Positions 34,966 through 44,539 of a DNA stretch of 64,000 bases are shown piece by piece. The translations under genes and the position numbers were made by a program. The notes under the pieces are model-generated. The model saw only the letters and a list, made by a program, of their open reading frames with translations. It ran no database searches and was not told the DNA's origin. The stretch's first letter is position 1. The number at the start of each line of letters is the position of its first letter. Origin of the DNA: QHXM01 sp963697975 (GTDB lineage: Bacteria; Acidobacteriota; Blastocatellia; Pyrinomonadales; Pyrinomonadaceae); the NCBI GenBank assembly GCA_963697975.1, contig OY969111.1, positions 3,286,001 through 3,350,000 of the forward strand, given 5' to 3'.

Positions 34966-37900
34966 ATGAGTAGCACGATTCAATCAACGACCGTTTTGCA
35001 GGGCGCATTAAGGCGCGTGATGGAGAGCGAGGAGTATGCGCGGCTCGTCGCGGAGTTGCGTGGTGGGGCGCGTGTGATTTCGTTGAGCGGGCTGGCGGCA
35101 GAGCCTGCGCGGGCGTTGGTGCTGGCGGCGTTGCAGCGCGAGGTCGGAAAATGCTTTGCGGTGGTGACGCAGGCGAATCGTGATCTGGAGGCATGGGAGC
35201 GCGACGTGCGTTTCTGGTATTGCGCGCTGCGCGGGACGAGCGAGTGTGATGAGACGGTGTTGACGCTGCCTTCGTCGGAATCAGACCCGTATGCGGGCGC
35301 GTCGCCGCACGCGTTGACGTTGGAGCAGCGTGCGTTGACGTTGTGGCGACTGGCGCGCTCTCAGCAGGATTTCGTGTTGTTGACGGCGCGTGCGCTGGCC
35401 CGTCGGACGTTGTCGCCCGAAGAGGTGGCGCGTGCCGGAGCCGTGTTGAGACGCGATGAAGATTATGCGCCGGAAGCTCTGATTGAGAAATTGCTCGCTT
35501 CCGGCTACATGCGCGAAGACCCTGTGGGCGCGGTGGGCGAATTTTCGATGCGCGGCGGGATTCTTGATGTGTGGTCGCCGGGAAAATCCTCTCCGGTGCG
35601 CGTGGAGTTTTTCGGGGACACGGTTGATTCCATCCGCGAGTTTGATCCTGAAACGCAGCTTTCCACGGCGCAGGTCGTGGAGACAGAGATTGCGCCGATG
35701 CGCGAGTTGTCTGCGACGGCTGATGATTTCCGCTTGTGGGCAGAGGCCGCGCGCGAGCGTTGGCAGGACGAGCGGTATGCGCGTTCTCTTCGTGATCGAA
35801 CGGTGTACGCGGACGAGGGCGAAACGTTTGCGGGTTGGGAATGGTTAATCTCGATTGTGCGCGACCGGCGGGCGAGCGTGTTTGAGTATCTGAATGATGC
35901 GGTGCTGGTGTTGGACGAACCCACGAGTGTGGAGACGTATCTCGGCAGCGTTTATGAAACTCTGGCGACGCGTTACGCGGAGACGGAGAACGCGGACGAG
36001 TTGGGCGTGCGCCCAGATGAGTTGTACCTGACGGCGGAAGAGTTGCGCGCGCATTTGGGCAAAGTGAAGCGGCTTGAGTTGCGAACGCTGGGACGCGCGG
36101 CGGCAGTTGTGGATGAACGGCTGGCTTTTGATGCCGAGCAGCCTGAGATTCAAATCGGACGAGCGCGCGGGAGCGGTAGCCCGTTGTTTCTTTTTCCGGC
36201 AGTTGAGGTGACGGAAGAAGTGGAATGGCGAGCGCAAAGTGTCAGGCGTTATCACGGGCGCTTGCCTGAGTTGGCAGGTGATGTGAAGCGCGTTGTGGAG
36301 GAGCGCGGCGCGGGCGTGTTGTTTGTGATGCACAGTCTGGGCGTGGCCGAGCGCGTGGCGGAGATGCTGGCTGAATACAAGGTCCTGGCTCGCGTCGGGT
36401 TGAGCGATGAAGTGACGGGCAGCGCGGTTGGGCAAACCGATGGCGTGCTGGTCACTGTCGGGCGTCTTTCGGGTGGGTTCGAGTTGCCGGGCGCGGGGCT
36501 GATCGTTCACGTCGAGAATGATCTGTTTGACGAGGCGAGCGACACTGCGCTGCGCGCCGAAGGTAAAAGGCAAAAGGAAAAGGGTAAAAGTCGAAAGTCG
36601 AAGACGGCTGCGTTTCTGTCGGACTTTCGTGATTTGAAGGTGGGCGATTATGTCGTTCACGTGGATCATGGGATTGCGCGGTTCGGCGGATTGCAGACGC
36701 TCGATTTGGGGCCGGACAAGCGCGGCGAGTTTATGCTGCTCTATTACGCGGACGACGCGAAGCTGTATGTCCCGGTCGAGCGGCTCGATCTCGTTCAGAG
36801 ATATTCGAGCGCGGAAGGGAATCAGCCGACGCTTGATCGTCTCGGCGGTTTGGGATGGCTGAAGACGAAGGCCAAAGCCAAGCGTGCGATGCGCGACATG
36901 GCCGACGAGCTTCTGCGACTCTATGCGGAGAGAAAGCTGGTTGGAGGCTTCGCCTTCGCAGGCGACTCGCCCTGGCAAAGCGAGTTTGAAGAAGGCTTCG
37001 AGTATGTGCTGACGCCGGATCAGGAGACGGCGATTGAAGACGTGAAGCACGACATGGAAGAGGCCGTGCCGATGGATAGGCTGTTATGCGGCGATGTCGG
37101 CTACGGCAAGACGGAAGTTGCGATGCGCGCCGCGTTCAAGGCCGTGATGGAAGGCAAGCAGATTGCCGTGCTGACTCCGACGACCGTCCTCGCCTACCAG
37201 CACTTCGAGACGTTCCGCACGCGCTTCGCCGCCTTCCCCGTCAAAATCGAATTGCTCTCGCGTTTTCGTTCCACGAAGGAACAGAAGGAAGTCGTGAAGC
37301 GTGTCGAGGCGGGCGAGATTGATGTCATCATCGGCACACACAGGATTCTTTCAAAGGACGTGCGCTTCCGCGACCTCGGCCTCGTCGTGGTTGATGAAGA
37401 GCAAAGGTTTGGCGTCGCACACAAAGAGCGCCTGAAGCAGTTGAAGAAGAAGGTGGACGTTTTGACGCTTTCGGCCACGCCGATTCCGCGCACGCTCAAT
37501 ATGTCTTTGATGGGTTTGCGCGATATGTCTTTGATCGAGACTCCGCCGCGCGACCGCTTAGCGATTCAAACGCAGGTCGTGCAGTTCTCCGAGTCGGTCA
37601 TCAAATCTGCCATCGAATTGGAACTCGCGCGGGGCGGACAGGTCTTCTTCATCCACAATCGCGTCGAATCCATTGAGACCATCGCCGCGCTCGTCAAGCG
37701 GCTCGTTCCGCAGGCGCGGATGGCTGTGGCTCACGGGCAGATGAATGAAAAAGAGATGGAGCAGGTGATGCTCGATTTCGTTGATTACAAGTATGATGTT
37801 CTGGTTGCAACCACCATCATCGAAAACGGAATAGACATCCCGCGCGCCAATACCATCATCATAAATCGCGCCGACGCTTACGGTCTTTCACAGCTTTATC

Positions 37901-38631
37901 AATTGCGCGGGCGCGTGGGGCGCTCCAATCGCCGCGCTTACGCCTATTTACTGATTCCGTCCGAACAGGGTCTCTCACCGATTGCGCGCCGCCGCTTGGC
38001 CGCCATCCGCGAGTTTTCAGACCTCGGCGCGGGCTTTCGCATCGCGGCGCTCGACTTGGAATTGCGCGGCGCGGGGAACCTCCTGGGCGGCCAGCAATCA
38101 GGCCACATGGACGCGCTCGGCTTTGATCTTTACACGCAGATGCTCGAACGCACGGTCGCGGAACTCAGGGGCGAAGCGGTCGAAGATGAAACGAGCGTTT
38201 CGATCAATCTGGGCGTGGACGTGGCTATCCCCGAAGATTATATCTCGGACATGGGACAGCGCCTTCGGACCTACAAGCGCGTCTCTTCGGCGCGCGATGA
38301 AGTGACGCTTCGAGCCATCCTCGTCGAGACACAAGACCGTTACGGGCGGCTGCCAGAATCGGTTGAAAGATTGTTTGACTACGCGCGGCTCAGGCGACTG
38401 GCGGAAGAAGTTGGCGTCATCTCGATTGACCGGACGGCGACGGGCGTTGCCATCAAGCTGGGTGAGAAAGCGCGCGTTGCGCCGGAGAAGTTGATGGCGC
38501 TGGTGTCGTCGCACGAGAACGCAGGCTTTACGCCGAACGGTGTGTTGCGCCTCGACCTTAACGAAAAAGAATCGGACAGCGCTCTCGAAACCGCTCGTGG
38601 CGTGTTGCTGGAAATCAGGGCGGAAGATTAG
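34966..38631 (+). CDS. mfd: Transcription-repair coupling factor Mfd
   Basis: 1221 residues from ATG 34966. The UvrB-homology region is followed by the RNA-polymerase-interacting CarD-like domain (VGDYVVHVDHGIARFGG), then the RecG-like translocase with Walker A LLCGDVGYGKTEVA, DEEQRFG box, TLSATPIPRT and QLRGRVGRSN, and a C-terminal TRCF domain. It removes stalled RNA polymerase and recruits UvrA. Residues about 532-555 before the CarD-like domain are Lys/Arg/Ser-rich and encoded by a heptamer run. An upstream frame from 34912 overlaps the repeat and is not favoured. Confidence 0.96.
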   Translation: MSSTIQSTTVLQGALRRVMESEEYARLVAELRGGARVISLSGLAAEPARALVLAALQREVGKCFAVVTQANRDLEAWERDVRFWYCALRGTSECDETVLTLPSSESDPYAGASPHALTLEQRALTLWRLARSQQDFVLLTARALARRTLSPEEVARAGAVLRRDEDYAPEALIEKLLASGYMREDPVGAVGEFSMRGGILDVWSPGKSSPVRVEFFGDTVDSIREFDPETQLSTAQVVETEIAPMRELSATADDFRLWAEAARERWQDERYARSLRDRTVYADEGETFAGWEWLISIVRDRRASVFEYLNDAVLVLDEPTSVETYLGSVYETLATRYAETENADELGVRPDELYLTAEELRAHLGKVKRLELRTLGRAAAVVDERLAFDAEQPEIQIGRARGSGSPLFLFPAVEVTEEVEWRAQSVRRYHGRLPELAGDVKRVVEERGAGVLFVMHSLGVAERVAEMLAEYKVLARVGLSDEVTGSAVGQTDGVLVTVGRLSGGFELPGAGLIVHVENDLFDEASDTALRAEGKRQKEKGKSRKSKTAAFLSDFRDLKVGDYVVHVDHGIARFGGLQTLDLGPDKRGEFMLLYYADDAKLYVPVERLDLVQRYSSAEGNQPTLDRLGGLGWLKTKAKAKRAMRDMADELLRLYAERKLVGGFAFAGDSPWQSEFEEGFEYVLTPDQETAIEDVKHDMEEAVPMDRLLCGDVGYGKTEVAMRAAFKAVMEGKQIAVLTPTTVLAYQHFETFRTRFAAFPVKIELLSRFRSTKEQKEVVKRVEAGEIDVIIGTHRILSKDVRFRDLGLVVVDEEQRFGVAHKERLKQLKKKVDVLTLSATPIPRTLNMSLMGLRDMSLIETPPRDRLAIQTQVVQFSESVIKSAIELELARGGQVFFIHNRVESIETIAALVKRLVPQARMAVAHGQMNEKEMEQVMLDFVDYKYDVLVATTIIENGIDIPRANTIIINRADAYGLSQLYQLRGRVGRSNRRAYAYLLIPSEQGLSPIARRRLAAIREFSDLGAGFRIAALDLELRGAGNLLGGQQSGHMDALGFDLYTQMLERTVAELRGEAVEDETSVSINLGVDVAIPEDYISDMGQRLRTYKRVSSARDEVTLRAILVETQDRYGRLPESVERLFDYARLRRLAEEVGVISIDRTATGVAIKLGEKARVAPEKLMALVSSHENAGFTPNGVLRLDLNEKESDSALETARGVLLEIRAED
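36560..36590. repeat. Heptamer run within mfd
   Basis: GGTAAAA-type units encode the lysine-rich residues GKRQKEKGKS in frame. It is the complement of the run at 29507-29530. A GTCGAAA repeat follows at 36590-36604. Confidence 0.75.
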
Positions 38632-38642
38632 AATCGCAGTCG

Positions 38643-38741
38643 CCAGTGGTCAGTGGTCAGTGGTCAGTAAGAACAGAAGCGACGAGCCAATGCTTAGCTT
38701 TTGCATTTAACTGACCACTGACCACTGACCACTGACCACTG
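38643..38741. repeat. GTGGTCA-heptamer palindrome, copy 3
   Basis: The arms are 38643-38669 and 38710-38741. The loop is the reverse complement of that at 21365-21469 with mutations. Confidence 0.9.
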
Positions 38742-38762
38742 ATTATGAGGAGTAATAAAACT

Positions 38763-39917
38763 GTGAAATCAAAATTATTTATATTCGCCTGGACGGTCGC
38801 AGCCTTCGCCGCTTTGTTGTTGGTTTCAACATCGGCGGTGGTGGCGCAGGAGGGCGAGCCTGTCGTCATTGATTCCGTGATCGCGCAGGTCAACGGCGAC
38901 GTAGTGATGCTCTCCACCCTCAAGCGCGAGATAAAAGATGCCATAGATTCTTTTAAGCAGCAGGGCGTGCCGGAGCAGAAGGCAACCGAAGAAGTCACCC
39001 GTCGCCAGCCTGAAGTAATCGCCAGTCTCATCAACGAGTTGCTTCTCGTGCAGAAGGGCAAGGAACTGAACCTGACCGAAGAGGTTGAGACGGAAGTCAA
39101 CCGCGAGATGCTCAGGGTGATGACCTCGCAGGGCTTCAAGACCATCGTGGAGATGGAAGAGGCCATGCGCCGCGAGAACATTGATCCCGGTACAATTCGC
39201 TCGACCCTCAGAACGCAGTACATGAAGAACGCGGTCTTGAGCCGCGAGGTTGACGCCAAGATTTATTTCGGCGCGAGCCAGGATGAGTTGAAGAAGTATT
39301 ACGACGCGCACCGCGACAAATTCCGTAAGCCGGAAGTCGTCACGATCTCGGAAATCTTTTTGAGCCTCGCCGGTAAGCCCGAAGCGGACGTGCGCGCCCG
39401 TGCCCTTCAGATTCTCGCGCAGTTACGTGGTGGCGCAGACTTCAAGACAATCGCCGCCGCCAACTCCGAGCGGCTGGACCCCAGCGGCAATCGCGTCGCC
39501 GCACAGAACGGAGGCGCGGTCGGCACGTTCCCTATACCGGATTTGAAGGCCGAGTTTGTGAATGCGATGAAGAACGTTCCCGTTGGCGGCGTCACCGATT
39601 TGATTCGCTTGGACGAAGGCTACCAGATTCTACGCGTGGATGCGCGCACCCCCGCCAGCGATCCGAAAGCCTTTGATGAGAATCAGGTGCGCGAAGCCAT
39701 CACCGTCGAGCGCCGCGACAAAGAGCGCGCCGAGTACCTGAAGGGCTTACGCAAGGACGCCTATATCAAGCTCGCCCCTGAATATCAGGCGACCGTCGGG
39801 CCGCTGCTCACGACCAGCGACACTCCCGCGACGGGCGCGACCAGCTCAACCATCGCTCCTGATACCAAAAACTCAACGAGCAACAAGGCTGAAGCCGACG
39901 GCAGCAAGAAACCGTAA
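38763..39917 (+). CDS. SurA-like peptidyl-prolyl isomerase / chaperone
   Basis: 384 residues from GTG 38763 (AGGAG 10 bases upstream; ATG 38745 is a poorer start). It has a signal peptide (FIFAWTVAAFAALLLVSTSAVVA), a SurA_N-like helical chaperone domain with DSVIAQVNGDVVMLS, and a parvulin-type domain (PEVVTISEIFLSLAG, NGGAVGTFPIPDLK, VPVGGVTDLIRLDEGYQILRV, cited in part). It likely helps fold outer-membrane proteins in the periplasm. The C-terminal 35 residues are Thr/Ser/Lys-rich. Confidence 0.88.
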   Translation: MKSKLFIFAWTVAAFAALLLVSTSAVVAQEGEPVVIDSVIAQVNGDVVMLSTLKREIKDAIDSFKQQGVPEQKATEEVTRRQPEVIASLINELLLVQKGKELNLTEEVETEVNREMLRVMTSQGFKTIVEMEEAMRRENIDPGTIRSTLRTQYMKNAVLSREVDAKIYFGASQDELKKYYDAHRDKFRKPEVVTISEIFLSLAGKPEADVRARALQILAQLRGGADFKTIAAANSERLDPSGNRVAAQNGGAVGTFPIPDLKAEFVNAMKNVPVGGVTDLIRLDEGYQILRVDARTPASDPKAFDENQVREAITVERRDKERAEYLKGLRKDAYIKLAPEYQATVGPLLTTSDTPATGATSSTIAPDTKNSTSNKAEADGSKKP

Positions 39918-39920
39918 CGA

Positions 39921-40001
39921 AGGGATGAGGGCGGAGGGATGAGGGATGAAAGACGAGCTATTCTCTTTTCTTCATCCCTCATCCCTCATCCCTTATCCCT
40001 T
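39921..40001. repeat. GAGGGAT heptamer palindrome
   Basis: GAGGGAT heptamers (39921-39950) face ATCCCTC heptamers (39970-40001). It ends 6 bases before the S4 gene. Confidence 0.9.
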
Positions 40002-40006
40002 TCGCC

Positions 40007-40285
40007 ATGCGCCTTGATCTATTTCTAAAATCGAGTCGTCTTATCCTGCGGCGCACGGTGGCGCAAGCCCTGTGCGATGCGGGATTGGTTTCGGTCAACG
40101 GCGTGGCTGCCAAATCCGCGCGCTCGCTCGCGGTCGGGGACGAGATCAGCCTGCGTCGGCGTAATCACTTGCTCACCGTCCGCGTTCTTAACTTACCCGC
40201 ATCGCGCCAGACCTCACGAAGCGACGCTTCCAATCTGTATGAGATTTTGAGCGACGTGGTCGTGGCTGAAGACCCACTCGATTAG
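40007..40285 (+). CDS. S4-domain RNA-binding protein (RqcP/Hsp15-like)
   Basis: 92 residues. MRLDLFLKSSRLILRRTVAQALCDAG and VNGVAAKSARSLAVGDEI (each quoted only in part by position) are the S4 RNA-binding fold. Single-S4 proteins of this size act on stalled 50S subunits (Hsp15/RqcP). The protein is complete. It is convergent with the next gene (8 bases apart). Confidence 0.82.
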   Translation: MRLDLFLKSSRLILRRTVAQALCDAGLVSVNGVAAKSARSLAVGDEISLRRRNHLLTVRVLNLPASRQTSRSDASNLYEILSDVVVAEDPLD

Positions 40286-40293
40286 AACTCCGC

Positions 40294-40980
40294 TTACGGC
40301 GTCTGCCTGATTTCAACGCGGTCAACGAAGAACTCGCCGCCCTGCGGGTCTTGGTTGTAGATGGAAAAGAATCCCGTGGGGACAGTGCCGTCTGTACAGA
40401 CGCGCAGTTGCTCCCACTCGTTGCGCTTGGTGCTCCATGCGGCAGGCCCCTCTGGGCCAGCGGTGGCCGCCAATGCCACACGACCGCGCCGCACGTAAAC
40501 CCACGCCGAGAACATGACCTTCGCCGGGGCTGATGGGAGTAGTTGGAGGAGACCACCCTCGTTGCCCCCGGCGCGGAAGCGAAGCATCCGCGAGCCGCCG
40601 GGGCCGGGCACTGTCGTTGATACGAGTTTGGACGCGACCGGAGCGCCCGGTGAGTTGTTGGTGTGCATCAGCCAGAATCTCGCCGCCGACAGAGGTGGAA
40701 TCGGATTACCCGGCAGCCAAATCGTTGTCGGGCCTTTTGGCCCAACTATCTCAAAGCTCGGATTTTTGGCGAGGTTGGTGGGACTGGCAAAACTGAACGG
40801 CGGGCAATTTGTTGCTGCCGCGCTGGTTTTGTCGGTAACTCCGGGCGGCGGGTCTGTCTCTAGCTTTGCAGGCGCGGGGTTGCCGACGAGCGGAAACAAG
40901 CTGCCCGGAAGCCAGAGGGTGAGGAAGGATAAGGTTAGGATGAATCCTAACCCTTTGAATCTCGTGAGTCTGTTTTTCAT
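40294..40980 (-). CDS. Secreted protein with carbohydrate-binding-like domain
   Basis: 228 residues. A signal peptide (LGFILTLSFLTLWLPGSLF) is followed by a Pro-rich stretch and a domain starting NLAKNPSFEIVGPKGPT, the typical entry of CBM_4_9/galactose-binding jelly-rolls, ending with GGEFFVDRVEIRQTP. It may bind a polysaccharide; no catalytic residue is visible. It is the last of three minus-strand genes (41867 to 40294). Confidence 0.6.
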   Translation of the reverse strand: MKNRLTRFKGLGFILTLSFLTLWLPGSLFPLVGNPAPAKLETDPPPGVTDKTSAAATNCPPFSFASPTNLAKNPSFEIVGPKGPTTIWLPGNPIPPLSAARFWLMHTNNSPGAPVASKLVSTTVPGPGGSRMLRFRAGGNEGGLLQLLPSAPAKVMFSAWVYVRRGRVALAATAGPEGPAAWSTKRNEWEQLRVCTDGTVPTGFFSIYNQDPQGGEFFVDRVEIRQTP

Positions 40981-41040
40981 TATCTGCCTCCATTTCTTTG
41001 ATTGATAAAACGCGCGCGTTCCTCATCCATGCTGGAACGC

Positions 41041-41325
41041 TCACGTAGACTCCCCTCCCGCAAGGCTCTCGATTAGTCGCCGCAGAGACTCTGTGCAGAG
41101 CCGCAGTTGTCCCGTCGGCGTTTCGTTGAAGTGAACGCGGTTGCTCTCGACTAAGCGAAAGACGGCGCGTTGGTTGATTGAGCAAAGGCTCGCGGCCTGC
41201 TCGACTGTCATCATCTGTCTCAACGCCTGACATGGGGCGCACCACAACTCGGAGGAGCGCCCGCGTGTCTGCATGATGGTCAAGCTATGCGTCTCGACGG
41301 TGATGACGGTTTTTCGTTTTGCCAA
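41041..41325 (-). CDS. Small HTH protein with a Cys pair (acidobacterial type)
   Basis: 94 residues from TTG 41325 (AAGGGA upstream). The KRKTVITVETHSL opening, WCAPC and then MMTVEQAASLCSINQRAVFRLVES resemble a widespread small family with an excisionase-like HTH. The Cys pair could bind metal. The longer frame from GTG 41394 adds residues without clear conservation. The function is unknown; DNA-binding regulation is likely (inference). Confidence 0.6.
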   Translation of the reverse strand: MAKRKTVITVETHSLTIMQTRGRSSELWCAPCQALRQMMTVEQAASLCSINQRAVFRLVESNRVHFNETPTGQLRLCTESLRRLIESLAGGEST

Positions 41326-41414
41326 GGCGCAACATCCCTTCTGCGCCGGAGGCAATTCCCATTCAAACGTTGCCTCCGTGCATGACCGCGCCACCCGACC
41401 CGAACATTCCGAGG

Positions 41415-41867
41415 TCAGGCCGTGAAAGTCTTAACGCTCGATCTTTTCGTATCGGCTAGTATCACAAACGCACCGGCTGGTCTTTCCAGCGTCACAGTTG
41501 CGACGATGTCATCCGGGAACACCAGATGAGCTTTAGCCCCGGTGTGGGTAGGGTCTTCGAACGTCATGTCGCGGTCTTCGTCAAGAAATTCCCGCGGGAC
41601 GTTTCGCGTTACTTTGGTAAGCGTCGTGACCGGGCCAACCCCTGTCACGCTCTTGGTGGAACTGCTGCCGAATTTGAACTCGTAGAGCGGAAAGGGGTGA
41701 GGGGTAGAGGGTTCCCCTATGTCTGTACCGGTCAGCTTGATTCTATACCTGAATTTCTTCCCGTATTCAGGTGCGTTGTAAGTCAGCCTGAAACTGACTG
41801 TCACTTTGTGTATTGCACTATCGTCAGTGGGCTGGATGTCCAACTTGAGGGTGTTGATTTTTGCCAT
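41415..41867 (-). CDS. Conserved hypothetical protein
   Basis: 150 residues from ATG 41867, supported by AGGAG 11 bases upstream on the minus strand. It is rich in beta-strands (KINTLKLDIQPTDDSAIHKVTVSFRLTY) without a signal peptide or known motif. I do not recognise the family. It heads the minus-strand group with the HTH protein and the secreted protein. Confidence 0.6.
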   Translation of the reverse strand: MAKINTLKLDIQPTDDSAIHKVTVSFRLTYNAPEYGKKFRYRIKLTGTDIGEPSTPHPFPLYEFKFGSSSTKSVTGVGPVTTLTKVTRNVPREFLDEDRDMTFEDPTHTGAKAHLVFPDDIVATVTLERPAGAFVILADTKRSSVKTFTA

Positions 41868-41969
41868 GATCCTTGCTTCTCCTATGTGGAATGAGGTGCT
41901 CGAATGTGAGGCGTCTCCAAATTCCGCCGCCGCACCTGTGTTTAGCGACAGCCGCCAACGGTAAATCTT

Positions 41970-41999
41970 TTGCCTGCGCCGGAAGGCTTTTGCTATAAT
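41970..41999 (+). promoter_or_regulatory. Sigma-70-type promoter of the wHTH-propeller gene
   Basis: TTGCCT at 41970-41975 and TATAAT at 41994-41999 have an 18-bp spacer, 142 bases before the ATG. Confidence 0.6.
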
Positions 42000-42140
42000 G
42001 GGCGACCTCAAGCGACCGTCCGCTGCGTACTCACCTTCTCACGCGAGACCGTTTCATGACGCGGCGCATCTTTCACCGGAGACTGGCTAAAAGTCCTTAA
42101 AGTCGCTGCTAAAATTTCCTAAAAGTTCCGGTAGGTGGTG

Positions 42141-44402
42141 ATGAAAGTCCCGTCGCCTCACAAAACCTACGCGTTTGCTGAATTTCGGCTTGACTCGCAA
42201 AAGCGCGTCCTGCTGAAAGACAGCCATGCGCTTCCGCTCAATCCGAAGACGTTCGATCTGCTTTTGCTGCTCATCGAGCGTGGCGGCGAGGTTTTGAGCA
42301 AAGACGAGTTGCTGGAAAAAGTCTGGGCGGGGCAGTTTGTCGAAGAAAATAATTTGACGGTTCAGGTTTCGGCGCTGCGAAAAATCTTAGGCGAGCGCAA
42401 GGGCGAGCATCGTTTCATCGTCACCGTTCCCGGCAAAGGCTATAAATTCGTCGCAGACGTTCTCACACCATCCGAAGAAGAAAAAGAGATCGTCATCCAA
42501 AGCCACACCATCTCCCGCGTCACCGTCGAACAAGAGACCGGAGACGAAGCGGCATCCGAAAAGGCGGAAGCTGAAAGCGAAAAGCTTCGTCAAAGGTTAA
42601 AGGCTGGAAGCTCTAATGAAGGCAAAGCTTCAAACCGAATAGCTCAGTCTTCATCTTTCATTCTCTGGTCGAGCATCGGCGCGATTTTGCTGATCGGGTT
42701 ATCGGGCTTCTGGTCATGGCAGGACGCAGAGCAAGCGGGACAGCGACGACTGGGATTGACCAAGCTGACGACAAGCGGCAAAGTCACCATCGCCACCATC
42801 ACGCCGGATGGCAAGTACGCCGTTTTCGCTCAGACCGAAGAAGGTGGCGAAGGTCTTTACCTGCGACAAATTGCTACCGGCATCCAGCGGCCTATCCTGC
42901 CGTCGCAGCCTGTCAGATTCATCGGCCTCGCCGTTTCGCCCGACGGAAGTTTTATCTACTGCACGACCTTCCTTGAGAATCAGGCCGACCCGCAACTCTG
43001 GCGCGTCCCGCTCCTGGGCAGCGTGACAGAGCAAATCAAAGGTGTCGTCACGGGGGTGGCCGTTAGCTTCTCGCCGGACGGAAAACAGATCGCTTTCACG
43101 GAGTCGCGCAGCAGCTTAAAAGAAACACATCTGGGCATAGCCGACGCGGATGGCTCGAACAAACGAATTTTGATTCGCGCGCCGGATGACCGTCGCTCGT
43201 TTTCTACTTTTAGAGCCAATCCCGTGGCGTGGTCGCCTGAAGCCGGTGAGATCGCTTGCGCGATTGAAGAGACGAGCGCGAGCGGCATGAAGATGCGCAT
43301 CCTGCTGGTCAACGCGTCGAGCGGTCAGGAAAGAGCAATCAGCAAACATCGCTGGAATTATGTTTCTCATCTCGCGTGGACTGATGAGGAAAATCTGGCG
43401 TTCGTCGCGCACACCGATGATCATCTGCAAGGGCAGATTTGGACAATTTCCAAAACAACCGGCGAAGCACGGCGACTGACCAATGATTTGAACAGCTACC
43501 TGTGGCTCGCGGCGAGCGCCGACGGTGATTTGCTCACGGTGCAGGGAAACGCGGTTTCGCACTTGAGCGTGGCGGACTTGGACGAGAAGACGAACACCTT
43601 ACAGCCACGCGAGATTCATAACGAATCGGGCTACATCTTTAATGTGGCGTGGGCGATGGACGGCGCGGTTCTTTACAGTTCGAGCGCGACGGGAAGGAGC
43701 GAGATTTGGCGTATCGGCGTTGACGGCTCGAACCCGACACGGTTAACCGTCGGCGCAAACATCAGTTTCGGATTGACTGTCTCGCCCGTTGATGGCTCGC
43801 TCGCTTTCTGCTCGACGAGCGACGGGAAACACTCGCTGCGGCTCACGGACGCAAACGGCAAAAACATGCGCCGGTTGACCGATGGTACGGAAGATGTCTG
43901 GGCGAATTTTTTACCCGACGGGAAGCATCTGGTTTTCCAGCGCGGGCTGGATAATAAAATTCTGACGCTCTGGCGCACGACGACAGATGGCGCGACGCCG
44001 ATTCAACTGACGCGGAGACCTACTACGCATCCGGCAGTCTCACCCGACGGCACGCAAACGGCCTACTATTTCATGGACGCGGAAACGGACGGCGCGTGGC
44101 GCATCGGTCTGATTTCGAGCGACACGGGCGCTATTCTAGGTAAGCTCAGTTTCCCGAAGTTGGTCACCAAGCGCCGGATGCGCTGGCATCCGAGCGGCAG
44201 ATTTGTGACGCAGGTTTTTTACGCGGGAGAAAACGTCAACCTTCTACTCTTGCCGACAGATGGAAGCTCTGCCATCACGCTTTCCGGCTTAGATAAAGGA
44301 GATGTCAACTGGTTCGAGTGGGCGCGTGACGGCAAGCGACTCATCATCTCACAGGCGACGGAAACGCAGGACGTTGTCCTGTTGAGCGATGCTGAATCCT
44401 GA
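42141..44402 (+). CDS. Membrane-anchored winged-helix regulator with PD40 propeller
   Basis: 753 residues. Residues 1-110 are an OmpR/PhoB-type winged helix (LNPKTFDLLLLLIERGGEVL, LTVQVSALRKILGE, FIVTVPGKGYKFVADV). One membrane helix lies near residues 175-195 (WSSIGAILLIGLSGFWSW). The C-terminal 550 residues form a TolB/PD40 propeller (FSPDGKQIAFTESR, WSPEAGEIACAIE). This CadC-like layout, a cytoplasmic DNA-binding head and periplasmic sensor, is common in Acidobacteriota. ATG 42141 is preferred over GTG 42135. Confidence 0.88.
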   Translation: MKVPSPHKTYAFAEFRLDSQKRVLLKDSHALPLNPKTFDLLLLLIERGGEVLSKDELLEKVWAGQFVEENNLTVQVSALRKILGERKGEHRFIVTVPGKGYKFVADVLTPSEEEKEIVIQSHTISRVTVEQETGDEAASEKAEAESEKLRQRLKAGSSNEGKASNRIAQSSSFILWSSIGAILLIGLSGFWSWQDAEQAGQRRLGLTKLTTSGKVTIATITPDGKYAVFAQTEEGGEGLYLRQIATGIQRPILPSQPVRFIGLAVSPDGSFIYCTTFLENQADPQLWRVPLLGSVTEQIKGVVTGVAVSFSPDGKQIAFTESRSSLKETHLGIADADGSNKRILIRAPDDRRSFSTFRANPVAWSPEAGEIACAIEETSASGMKMRILLVNASSGQERAISKHRWNYVSHLAWTDEENLAFVAHTDDHLQGQIWTISKTTGEARRLTNDLNSYLWLAASADGDLLTVQGNAVSHLSVADLDEKTNTLQPREIHNESGYIFNVAWAMDGAVLYSSSATGRSEIWRIGVDGSNPTRLTVGANISFGLTVSPVDGSLAFCSTSDGKHSLRLTDANGKNMRRLTDGTEDVWANFLPDGKHLVFQRGLDNKILTLWRTTTDGATPIQLTRRPTTHPAVSPDGTQTAYYFMDAETDGAWRIGLISSDTGAILGKLSFPKLVTKRRMRWHPSGRFVTQVFYAGENVNLLLLPTDGSSAITLSGLDKGDVNWFEWARDGKRLIISQATETQDVVLLSDAES

Positions 44403-44418
44403 AAGAGATGCCGGAAGA

Positions 44419-44530
44419 AATTTAATAGGATGGACAGAGATTGTCAGGATTAAGAAGAACGGGCAGGACAGGGGAGCTTAAATCTCTTTCTCTTATCCTG
44501 ACTCATCCTGTCTATTCTGTTAAATTTTCC
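44419..44530. repeat. ACAGGAT-type palindrome between convergent genes
   Basis: AATTTAATAGGATGGACAGA pairs with TCTATTCTGTTAAATT across about 70 bases of CAGGA/TCCTG repeats. It may terminate transcription from both sides. Confidence 0.75.
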
Positions 44531-44539
44531 GTGACATAT

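Noticed and set aside
38657..39259. 200-codon minus-strand frame opposite the SurA-like gene
   Set aside because: It mirrors the coding strand of a well-supported gene and part of a palindrome.
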